A stretch of 30,493 bases of DNA from IMG/VR virus record IMGVR_UViG_3300028394_000232, positions 1 to 30,493 of that record; one strand, given 5' to 3'. This document shows positions 26,356 to 30,493 of this stretch, piece after piece; positions within the stretch are counted from its first letter, which is position 1, and every line of letters starts with the position of its first letter. The position numbers and the translations under genes were made by a program. The DNA comes from a virus. The notes beneath the pieces were generated by a model. It searched no databases, was not told the DNA's origin, and worked only from the letters and a program-made list of their open reading frames with translations.

Positions 26356-26482
26356 ACTCACTCCAATTTGTTTTTTATAGGTGTTGATGATGTGTTCACA
26401 TAAAGCAGTGGAGTCCGTCCTTCCTATGTATTTGCACAAAACTAGGAAGATGCGGCGCTAACCCGCATTACACATCATCAAC
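26356..26482 (-). promoter_or_regulatory. Structured 5' leader: candidate cis-regulatory RNA
   Basis: Read on the minus strand, the transcript predicted from the promoter begins at or next to 26482. Its first 13 bases, GTTGATGATGTGT (26482-26470), pair perfectly with ACACATCATCAAC (26395-26383), closing a domain of 100 bases. Inside lie two directly adjacent hairpins: ATGCGG/CCGCAT (26468-26463 with 26455-26450, 7-base loop) and CTTCCTA/TAGGAAG (26449-26443 with 26426-26420), which can extend inward to a UUU/AAA pair with a GUGC loop. A 24-base joining strand follows and contains ACTCCA (26414-26409), complementary to TGGAGT (26365-26360), the ribosome site of the next gene. The result is a three-way junction with a possible switch. 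No T run follows, so it is not a terminator. The class is not one I recognise. Confidence 0.6.
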
Positions 26483-26489
26483 GAAAATC

Positions 26490-26517
26490 ATTATACTCTT
26501 TTTGTTGACAATGTCAA
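26490..26517 (-). promoter_or_regulatory. Strong sigma70-type promoter for the replication operon
   Basis: On the minus strand TTGACA (26517-26512) and TATAAT (26495-26490) are both perfect consensus hexamers with a 16-base spacer. The -35 box overlaps the stop codon of the helicase gene 26514-28055. Transcription should start near 26483-26482, about 127 bases before the ATG at 26355. It is the only full consensus promoter I could find in the window, and it lies in one of the few real intergenic gaps. Confidence 0.8.
26505..26517. promoter_or_regulatory. Palindrome over the -35 box, candidate operator
   Basis: TTGACA-A-TGTCAA on the plus strand is a perfect 6-1-6 inverted repeat that contains the whole -35 hexamer. 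A dimeric repressor bound here would block RNA polymerase. Half-sites of this size occur by chance a few times in 30 kb, so its weight comes from exact placement on the promoter. The HTH protein encoded at 24662-24904 is an obvious candidate binder; a host regulator is equally possible. Confidence 0.45.
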
Positions 26518-28055
26518 GAGTTAATTTCACTTTTATACAGATCAATAATCTTGTTGTGGAAGTCCAATTTGTTTTGCAACATTCCGTAGAGTTTTGTTTC
26601 TACTGGACTACCTTCAAGATGTACGATCGTCATAGGGTTACGCTGACCCGGCCTATCGATACGTGCGTTTGCTTGCAAGTATGTTTCAATCGACGTGACA
26701 GGAGCGTACCATACGATTACGTTTGCCGCAGTAAGGGTTACCCCATGTGCCGCCGCTTGTGGTTGAATCAAAAGTACTCGTGGCTCCTCTTGCTCTTGAA
26801 ATCTTTTAAAGATGTCGGTACGCTTTGACACGCTTACAGAGCCATTGATAATCTCTGACGTTACTTTATTCTTAGTTAGGAAATCCTGTATTAAAGCTAA
26901 CGTGTGCGTGAACGGCACAAACACTAGAACTTTATGGCTTGCCTCCTCAATAACTTCTAACAAAATGTTTAATCGGTTCGATGCGTCAAACTCTATGACA
27001 TTCTTGGTATCTGTATACACAGCCCCGCAGGAGATTTGTAATAGTTTGTTTAGTTGAGCCGCCGCATTCACGGCAGAGACTTCATCGCCAACTGCTTCAA
27101 TCAGCATCTCTTTCTTGAGGTCTTTGTAGTACTTAGACTGCTGTGGTGTTAGCGGAGTGAACCGCGAAGTGTGCGTCACATCAGGTAAGTCAATGCAGTC
27201 TTTCTTCTCAAAGCGAATTGCAGGTTGCAAGAGGTTGTGCACTATGCCTTGGGCTTGCGGTTTTGGAATCCATTTGAATCGTGAGAACTGATACATCACA
27301 ACATCGCGGAACGCTGTGTACAAGTGTGGGGTTCTTGCGGGTACGCATAGTTTGGCAAGGCCGTAGGCATCTAATGGTGATTGAGCTGCGGGTGTACCAG
27401 TCATCATCCATATCCAAGTATCAGGAGTGGTTACTCTTCTTAACGTTTTAAAACGCTCAGTCCTAGAGTTCTTGTAGGCATTGGCTTCGTCAATGATGAT
27501 GAGGTCAAACCCACCAGCCTTGAGTTCTTCTTCAACAATGCTCACACCGTCGTAGTTAATGATGACGTACTCGGCGATGCCTTCAACAATAGCCTTACGT
27601 TTCTTGCGATCTCCGTGTGCCACATCTACGTGGCGATGGACAGCAAATTTAAACAAGTCGGCTTGCCATGCGGCTTGCATGATGGACACAGGACAGATAA
27701 CCAATACCCGTCGTATGTATTCCTGCTCAAGCAGGTAATCCGATGCCCAGATAGCTGATGCAGTCTTACCAGTACCTTGTTCGTTAAAACAAAAAGCGCG
27801 TGGGTGTAGAGTCAGAAAGGATGCGGTATCCTTTTGGTGGTTCATTGGCCTATAGAGTCCGGGCCAGTCATAGTCTCGCTCAATCGGGGAGGGTACGCCT
27901 TCCCAACCAAGCGTCTTTAGCATCTGTGCTTCTTTCAGTCCCCAATGAACAGCCACCGAATCCTCGGTGTACTCGGCACTCTTAGCGATAGTCGAGAGAA
28001 TCTTCTGTGGCTCTTCAGTCTGTATGACTAAGTATTTGTTTTCAACTACTTGCAT
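26514..28055 (-). CDS. SNF2/DEAD-like helicase (SF2 ATPase), 513 aa
   Basis: A 513-residue SNF2-family helicase or translocase. RPMNHQK (69-75) precedes Walker A NEQGTGKT (91-98). Other motifs are CPVSIMQAAW (121-130), Walker B as LIIIDEAN (185-192, DEAN instead of DEAH), MTGTP (218-222), and in the second RecA-like domain VLVFVPFTHTLA, then TAANVIVWY and motif VI QANARIDRPGQ. These are all expected ATPase elements. Compact, single-chain SNF2 proteins are common in phage early regions and probably remodel or translocate on DNA during replication or recombination. The start overlaps the previous gene by 14 bases without a strong ribosome site, suggesting coupling. Confidence in the family is high; the exact biological role is not known. 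Confidence 0.9.
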   Translation of the reverse strand: MQVVENKYLVIQTEEPQKILSTIAKSAEYTEDSVAVHWGLKEAQMLKTLGWEGVPSPIERDYDWPGLYRPMNHQKDTASFLTLHPRAFCFNEQGTGKTASAIWASDYLLEQEYIRRVLVICPVSIMQAAWQADLFKFAVHRHVDVAHGDRKKRKAIVEGIAEYVIINYDGVSIVEEELKAGGFDLIIIDEANAYKNSRTERFKTLRRVTTPDTWIWMMTGTPAAQSPLDAYGLAKLCVPARTPHLYTAFRDVVMYQFSRFKWIPKPQAQGIVHNLLQPAIRFEKKDCIDLPDVTHTSRFTPLTPQQSKYYKDLKKEMLIEAVGDEVSAVNAAAQLNKLLQISCGAVYTDTKNVIEFDASNRLNILLEVIEEASHKVLVFVPFTHTLALIQDFLTKNKVTSEIINGSVSVSKRTDIFKRFQEQEEPRVLLIQPQAAAHGVTLTAANVIVWYAPVTSIETYLQANARIDRPGQRNPMTIVHLEGSPVETKLYGMLQNKLDFHNKIIDLYKSEINS

Positions 28056-28485
28056 CTTGCATTTTTATTCTGCCCATAGGCGTGTACTGGTCGATTACGT
28101 TATGGGTTTCTACCTCGCCAAAAGCAAGCAGACGATGCGCCACAACATTTAGATAGTCGTCGTCCATCGGCTTTTCCATAGATACCCAACGTGTTCCATA
28201 CGCCAACATCCAAGCGGCACGTAGTTGTTCCACGGTTAACTCAAATGCAGGGTGTTCTTCCAAGTCAGTACTCTTTAAACGAACTATTGGTGGGTAACTT
28301 TGTTTTGTGGCAACAGGATGCGGTACTCTAAGTTTCTTTAACTCTTCGATCGTATCCTGCGTTTTTTTACTTAATAGTGTGGTCTGATTTGCGGGCAAAA
28401 CTTCTATTCGCGGTTGCAGACTTAACCCGGAGATTTGATCTTGTAGTTTTTCCGCCTTTTGAAAGGGGTTGTTTGTGGTCGACAT
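28042..28485 (-). CDS. Hypothetical protein, 147 aa, overlaps the HNH gene
   Basis: The start is placed at ATG 28485, 9 bases after AAAGGAG; the ATG at 28494 sits directly on that site and is less likely. The N-terminal 60 residues look flexible (NNPFQKAEKLQDQISGLSL), followed by VPHPVATKQSYPPIVRLKS and a globular end with FELTVEQLRAAWMLAYGTRW and DDDYLNVVAHRLL. The first 119 bases overlap the end of the HNH gene in another frame, and its end overlaps the SNF2 gene by 14 bases. The unusually long overlap is supported by a clear ribosome site inside the HNH gene. No family or function is recognised. Confidence 0.62.
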   Translation of the reverse strand: MSTTNNPFQKAEKLQDQISGLSLQPRIEVLPANQTTLLSKKTQDTIEELKKLRVPHPVATKQSYPPIVRLKSTDLEEHPAFELTVEQLRAAWMLAYGTRWVSMEKPMDDDYLNVVAHRLLAFGEVETHNVIDQYTPMGRIKMQDASS

Positions 28486-28633
28486 CTTTTCCATCTCCTT
28501 TGTGTACTAGCCCTGCTTTTTTCATAATTGCCCGTGCTTTGTTTCGCTCGGCTCTTTTCTTTTTAACGGCGGGTGTACCGTCATATGTTTCGTACTCGTG
28601 TTTGTACGGTCTTGGTTTATTTACGTATGGCAT
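28367..28633 (-). CDS. HNH endonuclease, 88 aa
   Basis: A small, very basic protein with a typical minimal HNH nuclease core: DVDHKQPLSKGGKTTRSNLR (about residues 50-69), followed by VKSATANRSF. H53 of the DH pair, N66 of SNLR and N75 of the ANRSF segment fit the catalytic and metal-binding positions of beta-beta-alpha-metal nucleases. The N-terminal half is Lys/Arg-rich and may bind DNA. AAGGAG lies 6 bases before the ATG. Free-standing HNH proteins in phages act in homing, DNA processing or packaging; being in the early region, homing or recombination is more likely than packaging. Its 3' 119 bases are shared with the next gene. Confidence 0.75.
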   Translation of the reverse strand: MPYVNKPRPYKHEYETYDGTPAVKKKRAERNKARAIMKKAGLVHKGDGKDVDHKQPLSKGGKTTRSNLRVKSATANRSFARKSDHTIK

Positions 28634-28642
28634 GGTGGCTCC

Positions 28643-28981
28643 TTATGCTTTATCACCAAATAATTCAAATCCATCGGCTTGAGCTTCCATCTTTAGTGCC
28701 AACTCTTTAAGCGCATTGGCATGACGGCGTAGGTTTTTTGCGCGGGCATCTGGTGTTTTGAACTGGAAGTAGTAGGACAAAGCATTGTCTAGGTTGTCTA
28801 CTTTAGATATGTCTTGTGCTATCGACATGGTCATTTGGGTGGCGCAGTCAATACAAAACATAAAGTCGTCTCTACTCTTGGATGGTCGGTAAACAACTCC
28901 AACATCATTGACATACATAGGCTTATCACAGCATGTGCACACGTTCTCGCCGTTATAAAAAGGGGTAGGTGTAAGACTCAT
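28643..28981 (-). CDS. Small zinc-ribbon-like protein, 112 aa
   Basis: A 112-residue protein with two CxxC knuckles, C15xxC18 and C43xxC46, in an N-terminal ribbon (ENVCTCCDKPMYVND, DDFMFCIDCATQM), very probably binding one zinc. The rest is helical: MSIAQDISKVDNLDNALSYY, then KNLRRHANALKELALKME. The ribosome site AAAGGAG has ideal spacing. It lies between the nuclease and HNH genes with gaps of 11 and 9 bases. It may bind nucleic acid or protein partners; no specific family is recognised. Confidence 0.68.
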   Translation of the reverse strand: MSLTPTPFYNGENVCTCCDKPMYVNDVGVVYRPSKSRDDFMFCIDCATQMTMSIAQDISKVDNLDNALSYYFQFKTPDARAKNLRRHANALKELALKMEAQADGFELFGDKA

Positions 28982-28992
28982 GGTTTTCTCCT

Positions 28993-29658
28993 TTAAGATT
29001 TCTTACTGTTGTGTTCGCAGTCGGTGACAGGGCACCAACCACGGCATGTGAAGTTTGGTCTAGGGTTCCAAACATCTGTAATCATCGCACTCTCTAACTG
29101 ATTTGTCTCGGGTATCCACTTGCCCCAAGCCTCGGTCTGTTGATCTGCATTGAACTCGGCGGCAACTAGGTCTTTGACTACCAAGAACATCAAGCCAGCC
29201 TTGATTGTTTTAACTTGCGGGAAGTGCTTGAAGGTCAAAAGGGACAGTAATTCTAGTTGCTTCTTGTCCGCGTACCTACTGGATTTGCTAGTCTTGTAGT
29301 CAACGATCCGTGCCTTCTCGCCATCGATAACAAGCAGGTCGGCAATACCACGGAACCAAACATTCTTGTCTCTAAACGCGCACGGTTGCATGTCCTTGGT
29401 CAAGCCCATCTCATGCTCACATAACTTCTCACCCGACAAGGCTTTCAGTGGGTCAAGGAACGGCTGGATATAGGCGTACTTCTGTGGTATCGGAGTACCA
29501 TCACGGATGTATTCTTCAGCTGCCTTATGAACCGCACTGCCGTAGAGCAAGTGTTCCTGTGGTGGCTCGACGATATCTTTGACGATACGCATCCTGTGAT
29601 ACTTGCGTGGGCACTGCTGAAACAGCGAGATGCTTGAGTATGACCATGTGTAGTTCAT
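28993..29658 (-). CDS. RecB/Cas4-like PD-(D/E)XK nuclease with Fe-S-type cysteines
   Basis: A 221-residue exonuclease of the PD-(D/E)XK superfamily (PDDEXK_1 style). Family elements in order: SSISLFQQCPRKYH (8-21), LYGSAVHKAAEEY (38-50, H44), GIADLLVID (104-112, D107), ARIVDYKTSK (116-125, D120, K122) and QLELLSLL (134-141). Four cysteines, C16, C205, C209 and C214, form the separated 1+3 arrangement that holds a 4Fe-4S cluster in Cas4, AddB and related nucleases; here the spacing is C-x3-C-x4-C. It probably resects DNA ends for recombination or degrades host DNA. The start overlaps the previous stop (ATGA). There is no associated CRISPR array or cas gene, so it is not read as a CRISPR Cas4. 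Confidence 0.87.
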   Translation of the reverse strand: MNYTWSYSSISLFQQCPRKYHRMRIVKDIVEPPQEHLLYGSAVHKAAEEYIRDGTPIPQKYAYIQPFLDPLKALSGEKLCEHEMGLTKDMQPCAFRDKNVWFRGIADLLVIDGEKARIVDYKTSKSSRYADKKQLELLSLLTFKHFPQVKTIKAGLMFLVVKDLVAAEFNADQQTEAWGKWIPETNQLESAMITDVWNPRPNFTCRGWCPVTDCEHNSKKS

Positions 29659-29963
29659 TTGAGTGCGCTCGAAATTTTGTCTAACTTACCTTCTTTTTCC
29701 AACTCAGCAAGAGTCGACATTGCAGTTGCCGCACGCTCAAGTAAGTTGACGTAGCGTTCTAGGTTTGCAAAGTTTGCGGTCTTCTCAACCTTAGTTAGTC
29801 CTGCCGCCAAATCATCTGCCGCCTTACGCACATTACCTGAGACTTTCTTGATATTGGTTTGTAGTTCTTCTGTGGTGTTCATCAAAGCGCTTATGTTGCG
29901 CTTGAACATTTTGTCCGCAGTCTCTGTAATCTCTGTTGCTTTTTCGTAGTCTGTTGAAATCAT
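29655..29963 (-). CDS. Helical coiled-coil protein, 102 aa
   Basis: A 102-residue, wholly helical protein (YEKATEITETADKMFKRNIS, then VSGNVRKAADDLAAGLTKVE, and LERYVNLLERAATAMSTLAE), amphipathic through most of its length and probably an oligomer. The start is put at ATG 29963, with AAGGAA upstream. The same frame stays open up to 30125, with an ATG at 30113 overlapping the polymerase stop; a longer form of 152 or 156 residues is possible. Function is not recognised. Its place between polymerase and nuclease suggests a DNA metabolism accessory role. Confidence 0.65.
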   Translation of the reverse strand: MISTDYEKATEITETADKMFKRNISALMNTTEELQTNIKKVSGNVRKAADDLAAGLTKVEKTANFANLERYVNLLERAATAMSTLAELEKEGKLDKISSALK

Positions 29964-30112
29964 TTTTGCTTTCCTTGTTAAATATGTTCCATCTTCATTT
30001 GATAGCTCCGTTGCTATCGCAGTATTGATTCTCCCTACTGACCAACCGGGGCCATACCTATCTATCACATCTGGTTTACTTCCAAGAAAGTTTTGGCTAA
30101 CTCCTATCTGCA
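29964..30112 (-). promoter_or_regulatory. Leader or N-terminal extension region with a hairpin
   Basis: This 149-base stretch separates the polymerase stop from the likely start of the helical protein, and stays open in that protein's frame. It contains a perfect hairpin GATAGC-6-GCTATC (30001-30018). On the minus strand ACGGAG lies across its loop and right arm and precedes a mini reading frame of six codons (ATG at about 29994-29992) that ends before the 29963 start. No consensus promoter was found here. It could be a leader that controls 29655-29963 or simply an N-terminal extension of that protein. Confidence 0.3.
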
Positions 30113-30493
30113 TTACAGCCCCCATTTCTCAATAGACATTTTTTTACCGCAGTCGCCGTAGCTTTTTCCTACGCCAATTTCACACGCTAGTGGTAGCGTC
30201 TCAGCCCACTTGGGTCGCCAACGCATACATTCGTTTACATATTTAATGGCTTCATCGCGCTCTGATTCGGATACTACGCACGCCACGGCATCATGCACAG
30301 TCAGAACTGGTTTGTAGCGTTTTGCTATTCGTAGCATCTGCTCACCGATCACACAGCGTGCCAAGGCTTGACATAGATTCTCGACTACCTTACCGCCATA
30401 GATACGAACTTCACCTTTGCGGGTATCGTAGACGTACTGTGGTCGACCATGCAAGTCAATCTCAGGGGCACGCAAGTTCATATACTTGAGAGG
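30113..30493 (-). CDS. Family A DNA polymerase, C-terminal fragment (5' end outside window)
   Basis: The frame is open to the window edge and gives the last 126 residues of a PolI-type polymerase. Motif C is present as VLTVHDAVACV, where the His-Asp of VHD is the second metal-binding site of the palm. Upstream, YGGKVVENLCQALARCVIGE is the conserved helix before motif C; the ending (LPLACEIGVGKSYGDC) is the usual family A C-terminus. Motifs A and B and any exonuclease lie outside. It is the replicative polymerase of the phage, working with the primase-helicase of this operon. The stop overlaps a possible ATG of the next gene (TAATG at 30115-30111). Confidence 0.9.
   Translation of the reverse strand, partial: PLKYMNLRAPEIDLHGRPQYVYDTRKGEVRIYGGKVVENLCQALARCVIGEQMLRIAKRYKPVLTVHDAVACVVSESERDEAIKYVNECMRWRPKWAETLPLACEIGVGKSYGDCGKKMSIEKWGL

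Noticed and set aside
26383-26482. The 13-bp inverted repeat as a transcription terminator
   Set aside because: No T run follows the stem in either direction, and the loop is 74 bases with its own hairpins.
28993-29658. CRISPR Cas4
   Set aside because: No repeat-spacer array or other cas genes in the window; phage recombination nucleases share the same fold and cysteines.

Overview
This window is an internal piece of the genome of a tailed double-stranded DNA phage. It is densely packed, mostly with overlapping or abutting start and stop codons, and carries tail, lysis, internal-virion and replication genes. There are no integrase, tRNA, insertion sequence or bacterial housekeeping genes. 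A tail-nozzle-like protein, large internal proteins and family A DNA polymerase replication all point to a short-tailed podovirus. The protein styles resemble phages known mainly from marine and freshwater metagenomes; that placement, and any HMO-2011-like affinity, is inference from recall. The host cannot be named from this sequence. Both ends of the window cut through genes, so terminase, portal, capsid and the rest of the polymerase lie outside.

Left to middle, plus strand, 1-21615 (late genes). A partial tail-associated gene is followed by two tandem copies of a module (a roughly 355-residue fibre or receptor-binding protein plus a 53-residue partner). Next come a collar-domain fibre, a lysis block (tail-anchored coiled-coil protein, 58-residue membrane protein, holin-like 3-TM protein, T4-type lysozyme), an 846-residue nozzle or stabilisation-like protein, and a series of Gly/Gln/Ala-rich internal proteins. 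The series ends in a 2828-residue giant protein with a GHKL-type ATPase module, two HExxH metallopeptidase motifs and C-terminal hydrophobic segments. A convincing 74-residue gene with its own ribosome binding site is overprinted in the linker of the giant gene.

Right, minus strand, 30493-21616 (early/middle genes, transcribed right to left). These are the family A DNA polymerase C-terminus, a coiled-coil protein, a RecB/Cas4-like nuclease with four Fe-S-type cysteines, a CxxC zinc protein, an HNH nuclease, a small unknown gene and an SNF2-type helicase. After them come a strong sigma70 promoter with a palindrome over its -35 box and a structured 127-nt leader. Downstream lie two small genes, a candidate ssDNA-binding protein, a helix-turn-helix regulator, a primase-helicase fusion (AEP + DUF927-type) and a small unknown. 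The two arms converge with no base between the stop codons at 21615/21616.

The gene sets fit together as follows: the right arm copies DNA (polymerase, primase-helicase, nuclease, helicase, SSB candidate) and regulates itself, while the left arm builds adsorption, ejection and lysis functions. The most novel items are the leader RNA at 26356-26482 (13-bp closing stem starting at the predicted transcription start, two stacked hairpins, and an anti-Shine-Dalgarno match in the joining strand), the overprinted gene at 17432-17656, and the ATPase/peptidase architecture of the giant protein.
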